32,281 nucleotides of DNA. It comes from Muribaculum sp. GTDB lineage: Bacteria > Bacillota > Clostridia > Lachnospirales > Lachnospiraceae. Location of the stretch: contig JAMPHH010000034.1 in assembly GCA_023663505.1 (NCBI GenBank), positions 1 through 32,281 on the forward strand, given 5' to 3'. Below, one piece after another: positions 1-6,744 of the stretch. Numbering within the stretch: the first letter of the stretch is position 1; each line of letters opens with the position of its first letter. A program made the translations under genes and the position numbers. Below the pieces are notes generated by a model. The model saw only the letters and a program-made list of their open reading frames with translations. It searched no databases and was not told where the DNA came from.

Positions 1-2
1 AA

Positions 3-524
3 GATGGACAGTGGGAGGTTACGTTACAGAAGGTTCAGGACGGGTACTTGTTCGTCTCTAATGTAAGGGCGGAAGATGATACAAATAATTCTTCTTCAAT
101 GGAGAAATATGTCTACAAGTATTTTGATGAACAGGAAAGGGAAAGGCATCTTTCCATAGACTATTATGATGAATTTACATATTCCACAGAGGAGTACATT
201 GGCTCAACATTTGAGAGCGATGGCACTCCTGACTGGGGAATCCGCGTTTCTTTTTCAGGGGAAACAGACTCGGATTATTTGTATTTTTACAGGTGCCGTG
301 GAAAAGGCTATGAGATATATAAAGAGTATCCTGATGAAGATAAAGAGCTAGTTCAGGCAGGGGATTATAAGCTGGTGTTAATATATCTGGAAGATAAAAT
401 AGTGGGCTACAGTTCCATGGGAACCGAATGGGGTCAAGGTATTTTGTTGGAGATAAGCAATGAACGATGGGAAGATTTGTCGGATGCTATTATAGCGCTT
501 GTTGCTTCTGCCGAATTCGATTAG
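3..524 (+). CDS. Hypothetical protein, 3' end only (5' end outside window)
   Basis: The frame is open to the left edge with no stop, so the first in-window start-like codon (TTG at 48) is probably internal and the gene begins before the window. About 173 residues remain. They are acidic and rich in aromatic residues and contain no transmembrane segment. I see no family motif. It ends at TAG 522-524 and converges on a leftward gene that ends at 597. I do not recognise the family; a secreted or lipoprotein domain is possible but would need the missing N-terminus. Confidence 0.7.
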   Translation, partial: DGQWEVTLQKVQDGYLFVSNVRAEDDTNNSSSMEKYVYKYFDEQERERHLSIDYYDEFTYSTEEYIGSTFESDGTPDWGIRVSFSGETDSDYLYFYRCRGKGYEIYKEYPDEDKELVQAGDYKLVLIYLEDKIVGYSSMGTEWGQGILLEISNERWEDLSDAIIALVASAEFD

Positions 525-596
525 AATGCAATAAGACATTGGAAAAACGTGAAAGCTGTCGCAGACCATCTCAAAAACACATTAAGCTAGGATTGG

Positions 597-914
597 TCAG
601 TTTCTGTTGGAGGCAATCCATTCACAATAAGAGGCTTCAAGAAGCTTAAAATCGCAAGAATTGGCAACAAGTTTTTTATTCTTGTTGTTGATAACATCAA
701 AATAAGTATTTTGAGCATATTTTTCAATTTTATCCTTATTTCTGCGACAGAAGGCAAGCTCTTTACTGATTCTTATTTTGTCATTTGTGTTCACAATGCT
801 CCTTATGTCAAGCTTATAGAGACACTGGGGTGGTACGGGAATCATAAACGGAAATCTCAGAGATCCCTTTATTCGGTTGGTTTTGTCATCAACGTAATAA
901 AATTGTATTTTAAT
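597..914 (-). CDS. Hypothetical 105-residue protein, probable ATT start
   Basis: The leftward frame stays open from an in-frame TAA just upstream (rightward) of 926 to the stop at 597. The only in-frame ATG (845) has no clear ribosome binding site. Upstream of it, 23 further codons read as ordinary protein (it includes IQFYYVDD and LRFPF). A strong site, GAGGGAGGG, lies 6 bases before an ATT codon at 914, so ATT is my preferred start; the fallback is 845. The product is basic, cytoplasmic and rich in Asn and Lys. I do not recognise it. It lies downstream of a perfect consensus promoter and a repeat-filled leader (986-1192), which suggests it is expressed. Confidence 0.5.
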   Translation of the reverse strand: MKIQFYYVDDKTNRIKGSLRFPFMIPVPPQCLYKLDIRSIVNTNDKIRISKELAFCRRNKDKIEKYAQNTYFDVINNKNKKLVANSCDFKLLEASYCEWIASNRN

Positions 915-938
915 GGTTATCCCTCCCTCAAATTACTA

Positions 939-967
939 AAAGGAGGACAACCTTATTGCCCTCCTTT
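939..967 (-). promoter_or_regulatory. Leader hairpin with anti-Shine-Dalgarno arm
   Basis: AAAGGAGG (939-946) and CCTCCTTT (960-967) on the + strand are perfect reverse complements with a 13-base loop. In the leftward transcript the arm CCUCCUUU could pair either with the AAAGGAGG just upstream or with the GAGGGAGGG ribosome binding site of the ATT-start gene about 9 bases downstream. That geometry would allow a translation switch, but this is inference. Confidence 0.4.
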
Positions 968-985
968 ATGATTGCTTTTAGCTCA

Positions 986-1134
986 CACTTTTTTATGAGT
1001 GGTGAGAACTCCTATCACAGTCTGCACTTTTTTCATGAGTGGCAGAAACTCCTATCACAGTCTGCACTTTTTTCATGAGTGGCAGAAACTCCTATCACAG
1101 TCTGCACTTTTTTCATGAGTGGCAGAAACTCCTA
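986..1134 (-). repeat. 40-bp tandem repeat, 3.75 copies, in leader of leftward gene
   Basis: Copies lie at 986-1024 (39 bp, degenerate), 1025-1064, 1065-1104 (identical) and 1105-1134 (partial). Read leftward, each unit carries AGGAG, 12 bases, then ATGAAAAAAGTG, so the array stacks several start-codon contexts. The ATG at 1116 opens a 27-codon reading frame whose TGA (1035-1033) overlaps the next ATG (1036-1034). The last unit has lost the G of its ATG. CACT and AGTG inside each unit can form a small hairpin. There are no unique spacers, so it is not a CRISPR array. Confidence 0.9.
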
Positions 1135-1163
1135 AAGTGAGCAATCGAACACTGTTCATAAGT

Positions 1164-1192
1164 ATTATACGAAATGCAATAATTTATGTCAA
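1164..1192 (-). promoter_or_regulatory. Perfect consensus sigma-A promoter, leftward
   Basis: On the minus strand TTGACA (1192-1187), exactly 17 bases, then TATAAT (1169-1164). Both hexamers match the consensus at all six positions. Predicted transcription starts near 1157 and runs into the tandem-repeat leader and then the 597-914 gene. Confidence 0.85.
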
Positions 1193-1355
1193 CTACAACT
1201 TGTTACAATCAAAACGTTAGTGTATCAGTATAGCCCCAGAGTGAATTACAAGCCACGCATACCTGCTTTCCATCGACTCTCCGAACGACTTGAAAATTGA
1301 ATTGCTTTAAGACGGATTTTTACAAAAATGCATACCATTTATGACATACATATGG

Positions 1356-1384
1356 TTGCTTTTGACATACAATAGTGATAAAAT
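1356..1384 (+). promoter_or_regulatory. Probable promoter of the toxin-antitoxin operon
   Basis: TTGCTT (1356-1361), 17 bases, TAAAAT (1379-1384), with TG at 1376-1377 forming an extended -10. The stretch just upstream carries an imperfect dyad (ACCAT ... ATGGT, 1333-1355) that could be an autoregulatory operator, as is common for RelB-type antitoxins. The dyad reading is tentative. Confidence 0.5.
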
Positions 1385-1417
1385 AATTGCAAACAGGAAA
1401 TGAAAGGAGATATTTCT

Positions 1418-1687
1418 ATGGCTTTGGCAACTATAACTGCAAGAGTAGATGAAAAAGATAAGGTTAGTTTTGACAACTTCTGTTCCAATGTCGGATTAAA
1501 TACTTCTACGGCAATAAATCTTTTTGTGAAAGCCGTTTTACGTGAAAATCGCATTCCGTTTGAAATAACACAGACTTCAGATTCATTTTTCTCAGAATCG
1601 AATATTGCATATGTAAAGAAGTCCATTCAAGAGTTGAAAGCAGGAAAGGGAACGGTCCATGAATTGATCGAGGTGGAAGATGAGTGA
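1418..1687 (+). CDS. relB: RelB/DinJ-family antitoxin
   Basis: Predicted 89-residue antitoxin. The N-terminus (MALATITARVDEKDK) matches the ribbon strand of the RelB/DinJ ribbon-helix-helix DNA-binding domain, followed by the helix containing GLNTSTAINLFVKA; the C-terminal part should wrap the toxin. I start it at ATG 1418 because AAGGAGA sits 7 bases upstream; an earlier in-frame ATG at 1400 lacks such a site. The stop overlaps the toxin start by 8 bp, the usual antitoxin-first coupling. The family normally represses its own operon with the toxin as co-repressor. Confidence 0.88.
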   Translation: MALATITARVDEKDKVSFDNFCSNVGLNTSTAINLFVKAVLRENRIPFEITQTSDSFFSESNIAYVKKSIQELKAGKGTVHELIEVEDE

Positions 1688-1949
1688 AAAGATATGGTCT
1701 GATGATGCATGGGAGGACTATCTTTATTGGCAGACGCAAGATAAGAAAACCTTAAAACGAATTAATCAGTTAATCAAAGATATTGAACGAAACGGCTGTA
1801 TGCGTGGCATTGGAAAACCTGAACCGTTAATCGGTGATATGCAGGGTGCATATAGTAGGCGGATAAATGAAAAAGACCGTCTTGTTTACTATATGGAAAA
1901 TGAACGGATTTATATTGTGCATTGTAGAGGGCATTATGGAGATAAATAA
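1680..1949 (+). CDS. yoeB: YoeB/Txe-family mRNA interferase toxin
   Basis: An 89-residue RelE-superfamily toxin that in this family cleaves mRNA in the ribosomal A site. It matches E. coli YoeB closely: the W-x-D-D/E-DYLYWQ start (residues 6-18), KRINQLIKDI, GKPEPL (45-50), SRRI, RLVY (67-70) and the C-terminal HY. The likely catalytic residues are all present: Glu48, Arg67, His85 and Tyr86. Three residues (GDK) follow the usual HY end, slightly longer than the 84-residue E. coli protein. It overlaps the antitoxin by 8 bp, so translation is probably coupled. It appears intact. Confidence 0.92.
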   Translation: MSEKIWSDDAWEDYLYWQTQDKKTLKRINQLIKDIERNGCMRGIGKPEPLIGDMQGAYSRRINEKDRLVYYMENERIYIVHCRGHYGDK

Positions 1950-2024
1950 GCATATCAATATGAATATTCTTGGAATTTGAACGCTAATCAGTTACTGGAA
2001 AGTTCTGGTTTTTCATATTTAAAA

Positions 2025-2053
2025 TAGACAAATCCCTCAATACAAGATAAAAT
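2025..2053 (+). promoter_or_regulatory. Promoter for the DUF3048 lipoprotein gene
   Basis: TAGACA (2025-2030), 17 bases, TAAAAT (2048-2053); five of six bases match in each hexamer. It lies 48 bases before the ATG at 2101, with AAAGGA as ribosome binding site. Confidence 0.55.
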
Positions 2054-2100
2054 AAGAGATGGAAATTTATACTTAAGAAATCATACGAAAGGAACATCTC

Positions 2101-3375
2101 ATGAAAAAGAAAATCATTGCAGCTATTTTGATTGGGGCTTGTGTGCTGACCGCCTGCGGACAGCCTGCCAACGGTTCAGTCGTGGACGAGAGCTCCCAAG
2201 AGTCCACTCAGGAGACCTCCGAAGCTGAGCCCTCTGTGACAGAGGAAAGCCCCGCTGAGGAAGAACCCTCCTTGATGATCACGGAAAGAGTTGTCAAGGA
2301 CGGCAAGATGCAGAGCTATCTCAGCGGCGAATGGTTAGACGAGGAGATAGTCAAGAGAAGACCGATAGCGATCATGATTCCCAACAATCCTCCGGCTATG
2401 CCCCAGTACGGGCTTTCCAAGGCAAGCATTATCTACGAGGCTCCCGTGGAGGGACGTATCACCCGCCTGATGGGTGTGTTCGAGGATTATGATGATTTGG
2501 ATTATATCGGACCAATCCGAAGCAGCAGGGATTATTTTATCTATGAAGCTATGGCACTGGACGCCATTTATTGTAACTGGGGTCTGGCTGTCCCCTATGT
2601 GGCGGATTTGATCAACTCTGACAGGGTGGACAATATATCCCAGTCCGTGAAGGGGATCGCGAGCCCGTATACAGGCGCGTTTGCCAGAAGGAAGGATAGG
2701 ATAAACGGCGGCTTTGCATCTGAATTTACCGCATACATGTGGCTGAAGGAGAAAAGCTCCGGCAGCGGCGCGGACGCTCCCGACCAAGCTGTAAAGGGCT
2801 ATACGGCAGGCGTGGAAGCGAAGGGCTATGGCAAGACTTATGAGGAATCCGGTCGCTTTGAAAAGGAAGGTCGCGACCCTCAGGCTTTTCTCTTTGCCAA
2901 TGACTGTAAACTGGAGTATGAGGATTATCCTGACGCCATTGAGCTTCGTCCCGGCGGAGCCCAGAGCAACAAGGGCGGTTATGGTCAAAATAATGCGTGC
3001 TTTACCTATAACGAGGAGGACGGTCTATATTACCGCTCTCAGTACGGCGCAAAGCAGATCGACGAGCTGACGGGCGAACAGCTTGCGGTGACGAATGTGG
3101 TGTTCAAGGTTTGTCACGGAGAGGTGAGGGACGATCATGATTATCTGGCATTTGCCGTGCATGGCACGGGAGACGCGTATGTGTTCACTAGCGGCAAAAT
3201 GATCAAGGCGACTTGGGAGCATAGCAGTGATTATGATGCGAACCACTACTATGACGAGAATGGGAATGAGATTATTTTGAACCAAGGCGCCACATGGTTT
3301 TGCAATATTTGGAAGGAATATGCGGAGTATGCCGAGGTGGACGGCAAGGAGATATTTACCTCTGCCAATGAATAG
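2101..3375 (+). CDS. DUF3048 (YerB-like) lipoprotein
   Basis: A 424-residue predicted lipoprotein. The signal peptide ends in the lipobox LTAC with Cys19 as the lipidated residue, followed by a Ser/Glu-rich linker to about residue 60. The body matches the DUF3048 family (B. subtilis YerB): RPIAIMIPNNPPAMPQYGLSK, then EAPVEGRITRLMGVFEDY and IGPIRSSRDYF, and a C-terminal DUF3048 domain near FKVCHGEVRDDHDYLAF. The biochemical role of the family is not established; it sits on the outer face of the membrane. It has its own promoter and a terminator, so it is probably monocistronic. Confidence 0.88.
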   Translation: MKKKIIAAILIGACVLTACGQPANGSVVDESSQESTQETSEAEPSVTEESPAEEEPSLMITERVVKDGKMQSYLSGEWLDEEIVKRRPIAIMIPNNPPAMPQYGLSKASIIYEAPVEGRITRLMGVFEDYDDLDYIGPIRSSRDYFIYEAMALDAIYCNWGLAVPYVADLINSDRVDNISQSVKGIASPYTGAFARRKDRINGGFASEFTAYMWLKEKSSGSGADAPDQAVKGYTAGVEAKGYGKTYEESGRFEKEGRDPQAFLFANDCKLEYEDYPDAIELRPGGAQSNKGGYGQNNACFTYNEEDGLYYRSQYGAKQIDELTGEQLAVTNVVFKVCHGEVRDDHDYLAFAVHGTGDAYVFTSGKMIKATWEHSSDYDANHYYDENGNEIILNQGATWFCNIWKEYAEYAEVDGKEIFTSANE

Positions 3376-3430
3376 TGGGCAAAGTGCCAATGCTTGTGAG
3401 AACATGTATATGAGATGGAATGAGGAAATG

Positions 3431-3461
3431 CGCAATGGCTGTAAGGGTCGTTGCGTTTTTT
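3431..3461 (+). terminator. Intrinsic terminator after the DUF3048 gene
   Basis: CGCAATG (3431-3437) pairs with CGTTGCG (3449-3455) with one G-U pair and an 11-base loop, followed by six T residues (3456-3461). It lies 55 bases after the stop codon. Confidence 0.75.
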
Positions 3462-3524
3462 CATATTCCTCATATTTCATGGCAAAAAAGAAGTAATTTC
3501 AACCGATATTAAACAAATTTTATG

Positions 3525-3553
3525 TAGATACCACTGTATTTTTGCTGTAGAAT
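3525..3553 (+). promoter_or_regulatory. Possible promoter for MATE-DUF3810 operon
   Basis: TAGATA (3525-3530), 17 bases, TAGAAT (3548-3553). The -35 is a poor match (4/6) and the -10 is good (5/6). The position, 53 bases before the preferred start, is reasonable. Confidence 0.4.
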
Positions 3554-3605
3554 AATTGTATAGGAAAAGATATAAGTCGTTTTGTATGGTACTTTGGAGG
3601 TTGAA

Positions 3606-5003
3606 ATGAAGGCGGGAAAGAAGTTTAATCAGGAGCTGATTTTAAACGGGAATATGCTGCAGGCGATTCTGTCACTGGCTATACCGGTGGTCATCAACAG
3701 CTTTTTGCAGACGATGTATAACCTGACGGACACATATTGGTTAGGGCAGATTGGCACGAATGAGCTGGCAGCCATTAATCTGGTGACGCCGGTACAAAAT
3801 ATCATCATCAATGTTGGCACAGGTATCACGGTGGCAGGCTCGGTGTTGATCGCCCAATATATCGGTGCGGGGGAGAAGGACAACGCCAAGAGCATGGCAA
3901 ATCAGATATTTGTCTGTGCCTGCAGCTTTGCGCTTGTGTGTGCGGCGGTGGTCTTTCTTGCGACCTCGGGTATCGTGAGTTGGCTGGGGGCTGACGGAGA
4001 GACCTATCGGCATGCCTGTACATATCTGAGGATCGTGGTTTGGGATATGCCCTTTTTGTATATGATCAATATTTTCTCCGCCGTACATCAGGCACAGGGG
4101 GATACGGTGCAGCCTATGTTCCTGAATCTGGGCGGCATTGCTCTCAATATGGTGCTCGACCCGCTGTTTATGGTAGGGCTGCAGATGGGTACTGCGGGGG
4201 CGGCGCTTGCGACCCTGTTGGCGAAAATGGCACCTGCCATCGTTGCCTTCTGTCTCTTGAGCAGCCGTAAGAATGAGGTGCATTTAGCACTGCGCCATAT
4301 GAAATTTGAGTGGGAGAAGATAAAATTGATCCTGCAGATCGGTCTGCCCACGGCAATCGGCGGCAGCACCATGCAGCTGGGCTTCCTGCTCATGAGCAGG
4401 AATGTGTATGAATATGGCAATCAAGCCATGGCTGCCTATGGGATCGGCAACAAGGTAAACGGGCTGATCACGCTGCCCTCTAACGGAATCGGCTCCGCAG
4501 TAGCTACGATTGTGGGACAGAATATGGGAGCTAAGCAGCAGGAGCGCGCCAGAGAGGGATACCTGTTGTCCATGAAGATTTGTGTTGTATTTTTGTTCAT
4601 AGGTGGTATGATTTTATCAAGAGATATGATTTCCACGGGTATTGTGAGTATTTTCTCCGATGATGCGGAGGTGATTGCCATGGCTGCGGATTTCCTGAGT
4701 ATCATGGCATTTTGGTGTTTTACCAACGGGGTTTACAATGCCACCACGGGACTTTTTCAGGGGACGGGTCACACGGAGGTGACTATGGCGGTAGACGCCT
4801 CGAGATTATGGGTGTTTCGCTTCCTGACGCTGTGGTTCTGTGAGACGATTCTGGAGATGGGAGTGCGCAGCGTCTGGTATTCCGTGGTGATCAGTAATGG
4901 CATCTCGTCGGTGATATTGTTTATCCTTTATAAGAGCAATATCTGGAAAAAGTCCAAGATCAAAGTGGGGCAAAAGGATGCTGTCATGGATAAAGACGCA
5001 TAA
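3606..5003 (+). CDS. MATE family multidrug/toxin extrusion transporter
   Basis: A 465-residue polytopic membrane protein of the MATE (MOP superfamily) exporters, which expel cationic drugs or metabolites in exchange for Na+ or H+. Family hallmarks are the N-terminal region containing AIPVVINSFLQTMYNLTDTYWLG and two pseudo-symmetric halves of about six helices each; the second half starts near KLILQIGLPTAIGG. Length is typical (440-480). ATG 3606 is preferred over an upstream in-frame start at 3582 because GGAGG lies 7 bases before it. Its 3' end overlaps the DUF3810 gene by 26 bp, so the two are coupled. The substrate cannot be told from sequence. Confidence 0.92.
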   Translation: MKAGKKFNQELILNGNMLQAILSLAIPVVINSFLQTMYNLTDTYWLGQIGTNELAAINLVTPVQNIIINVGTGITVAGSVLIAQYIGAGEKDNAKSMANQIFVCACSFALVCAAVVFLATSGIVSWLGADGETYRHACTYLRIVVWDMPFLYMINIFSAVHQAQGDTVQPMFLNLGGIALNMVLDPLFMVGLQMGTAGAALATLLAKMAPAIVAFCLLSSRKNEVHLALRHMKFEWEKIKLILQIGLPTAIGGSTMQLGFLLMSRNVYEYGNQAMAAYGIGNKVNGLITLPSNGIGSAVATIVGQNMGAKQQERAREGYLLSMKICVVFLFIGGMILSRDMISTGIVSIFSDDAEVIAMAADFLSIMAFWCFTNGVYNATTGLFQGTGHTEVTMAVDASRLWVFRFLTLWFCETILEMGVRSVWYSVVISNGISSVILFILYKSNIWKKSKIKVGQKDAVMDKDA

Positions 5004-6165
5004 GGCGGTTGTAAGCTATATGGGAATTGCAGGCTTGGCGGTGCTGCTTAATTTATTGGCATGGTGCAGCACCGCCTTTTGTGATGCCTATATCGCAAAG
5101 ATTTTCCCCATATGGGTGAATACCTATGGAAGATTGACAGGGCTTGTCCCTTGGTCTGTGGGAGAGTGGCTGCTGATAGCGGGTATCTTGTTAGCGGCAG
5201 GGGCGGTGGTGTTGGGCTTGCCAAGCGTTTGGCGGAAGCTGCGGGGGCATTCCTTTTTTGCAAAGAAATATCTGATTTTTTGCGCATGGGTGCTTGTAGT
5301 GGTATGTCTGGTGATGACCCTGAATTGTTTCATGCTTTATCATGCCTCCACCTTCTCGGAGAAGTATATGGGGGGAGCGGAGAGGGAGTATTCCGTGGAG
5401 GAGCTTCTGCAGGTGCGCAATATGGTGGCGGAGCAGTGCAACCGTCTGTCGGGGGAGGTCGTGCGGGACGAGCAGGGCTATATAGTCTACTCGGGGAGCG
5501 TGTCCGCAGAGGGTGCGGAGATTGACATGTTGGATAAGGCGAGAGAGGAGATGCGCGCTCTCGGCGAGGAGTATGCGCAGCTTCAGGGCTATTATCCCAG
5601 ACCTAAGCCTATATTTTTCTCGGATTTCATGTGTCAGCAGTATATGTTAGGGTGGTATTTTCCTTTCTCCATGGAAGCCAATTATAACTATGTGGCTTAT
5701 GTGATGAATCAGCCGTCCTCCCTGTGTCATGAGCTGGCGCATCTGAAGGGCTTTATCTATGAGGACGAGGCGAATTTCATAAGCTATCTGGCATGTGTGC
5801 GGTCGGAGGATATTTATTTTCAATATAGCGGGTATCTCAGCGTGTTGGGGTATTTGGAGAGGGATATGAGAGCCGCCGCAGAGCAGAGCCCGAATGCGTT
5901 CGCTGCGGCATGTGAGGCGCAGGAGCTTGTGGAGCTGCTTGATATAGTGTATTTGGACGATGTGTTTGTGACGGACGAGGAGTGGGAGCGGATTGAAGGA
6001 AAGGCATTACTGGACACGGAGACAGTGGATAACGCGACGGATATTTTTGTGGACAGCACGCTCAAAGCGAACGGTGTGGCTGATGGCAAAATAAGCTATC
6101 ACAGGGTGGTTAGCCTGCTGTTGGAGTATTATGCGGCAGACGCTCCGTTACAATTCACGCCCTAA
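4978..6165 (+). CDS. DUF3810 membrane protein with HExxH zinc-peptidase motif
   Basis: A 395-residue protein with three N-terminal membrane segments (about residues 12-34, 62-80 and 97-118), then a large domain. That domain carries HELAHLKG (His251, Glu252, His255) followed 9 residues on by an EDEANF segment (Glu262/Glu264), the layout of a gluzincin-type zinc site. This matches the DUF3810 family, whose function is not established. A membrane-anchored protease is the natural guess, but no substrate is known. It starts inside the MATE gene (26-bp overlap, AAAGG just before the ATG), pointing to co-translation. A 10-bp inverted repeat spans the stop codon. Confidence 0.85.
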   Translation: MLSWIKTHKAVVSYMGIAGLAVLLNLLAWCSTAFCDAYIAKIFPIWVNTYGRLTGLVPWSVGEWLLIAGILLAAGAVVLGLPSVWRKLRGHSFFAKKYLIFCAWVLVVVCLVMTLNCFMLYHASTFSEKYMGGAEREYSVEELLQVRNMVAEQCNRLSGEVVRDEQGYIVYSGSVSAEGAEIDMLDKAREEMRALGEEYAQLQGYYPRPKPIFFSDFMCQQYMLGWYFPFSMEANYNYVAYVMNQPSSLCHELAHLKGFIYEDEANFISYLACVRSEDIYFQYSGYLSVLGYLERDMRAAAEQSPNAFAAACEAQELVELLDIVYLDDVFVTDEEWERIEGKALLDTETVDNATDIFVDSTLKANGVADGKISYHRVVSLLLEYYAADAPLQFTP

Positions 6166-6202
6166 CCGATTCAGCAATCTCCTGTTTGATGCGCGTGAAT
6201 TG
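6151..6202. repeat. Inverted repeat spanning the DUF3810 stop codon
   Basis: CAATTCACGC (6151-6160) and GCGTGAATTG (6193-6202) pair perfectly with a 32-base loop that contains the stop codon. There is no T tract, so it is a weak candidate for a terminator or an mRNA 3'-end stabiliser. Confidence 0.5.
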
Positions 6203-6245
6203 CAACAACGCTAAAAAACGTGAAAGAAAAAATTGTTCAAACCTC

Positions 6246-6274
6246 TTGACAAGTCGCGTTTTACAATGTACAAT
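6246..6274 (+). promoter_or_regulatory. tRNA operon promoter
   Basis: TTGACA (6246-6251), 17 bases, TACAAT (6269-6274): a near-consensus sigma-A promoter, as expected for stable RNA genes. It precedes three tRNA genes in a row. Confidence 0.82.
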
Positions 6275-6352
6275 AATCCATGTTGTGACGCAATTGATAC
6301 AGCAGATGCGTTCAGCGCATGGTATAGATTGTGTTAGGGATTTCGTCCATAG

Positions 6353-6425
<73 letters not shown>

Positions 6426-6434
6426 TTTTAATAT

Positions 6435-6507
6435 GCGATAGTGGCTCAGTTGGTAGAGCGCCACCTTGCCAAGGTGGAAACCGCGGGTTCGAGTCCCGTC
6501 TATCGCT
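6435..6507 (+). tRNA. tRNA-Gly (GCC)
   Basis: A 73-base cloverleaf. The acceptor GCGATAG pairs with CTATCGC, discriminator T. The anticodon stem CCACC/GGTGG encloses the loop TTGCCAA, anticodon GCC. The T loop GGGTTCGAGTCCC is standard. CCA is not encoded. It follows tRNA-Phe by 9 bases. Confidence 0.97.
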
Positions 6508-6581
6508 CTCGGTATCGCAGGTCAAGGATACCGACTGATAAGTTCATATATTTGAATAGGCAAAATGTCTGTTCACAACAT

Positions 6582-6652
6582 GCAGGTGTAGTTCAGTGGT
6601 AGAACACCAGCCTTCCAAGCTGGATATGTGGGTTCGATTCCCATCACCTGCT
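6582..6652 (+). tRNA. tRNA-Gly (TCC)
   Basis: A 71-base cloverleaf. The acceptor GCAGGTG pairs with CACCTGC, discriminator T. The anticodon stem CCAGC/GCTGG encloses the loop CTTCCAA, anticodon TCC. CCA is not encoded. It is the last gene of the operon, followed by a T-rich run and a strong hairpin. Confidence 0.97.
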
Positions 6653-6686
6653 TTTTATTTTTTCAACTGTTCCGTTACAGCTATTA

Positions 6687-6725
6687 ATAATCCCCGAACC
6701 GCACGCATTACGGTTCGGGGATTAT
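6687..6725. terminator. Strong hairpin between the tRNA operon and blaR1-like gene
   Basis: A perfect 15-bp stem (6687-6701 with 6711-6725; GC-rich core CCCCGAACCG) and a 9-base loop. It lies between the convergent tRNA operon and the leftward BlaR1-like gene and probably ends both transcripts. The T tract is poor on either strand. Confidence 0.7.
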
Positions 6726-6744
6726 ATTCCTTGCCTTTTGGTCA

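Noticed and set aside
711..971. Rightward 86-codon frame opposite the ATT-start gene
   Set aside because: No ribosome binding site; composition and upstream signals favour the minus strand.
986..1134. CRISPR-like repeated array
   Set aside because: Units are contiguous 40-bp tandem copies with no unique spacers and no cas genes.
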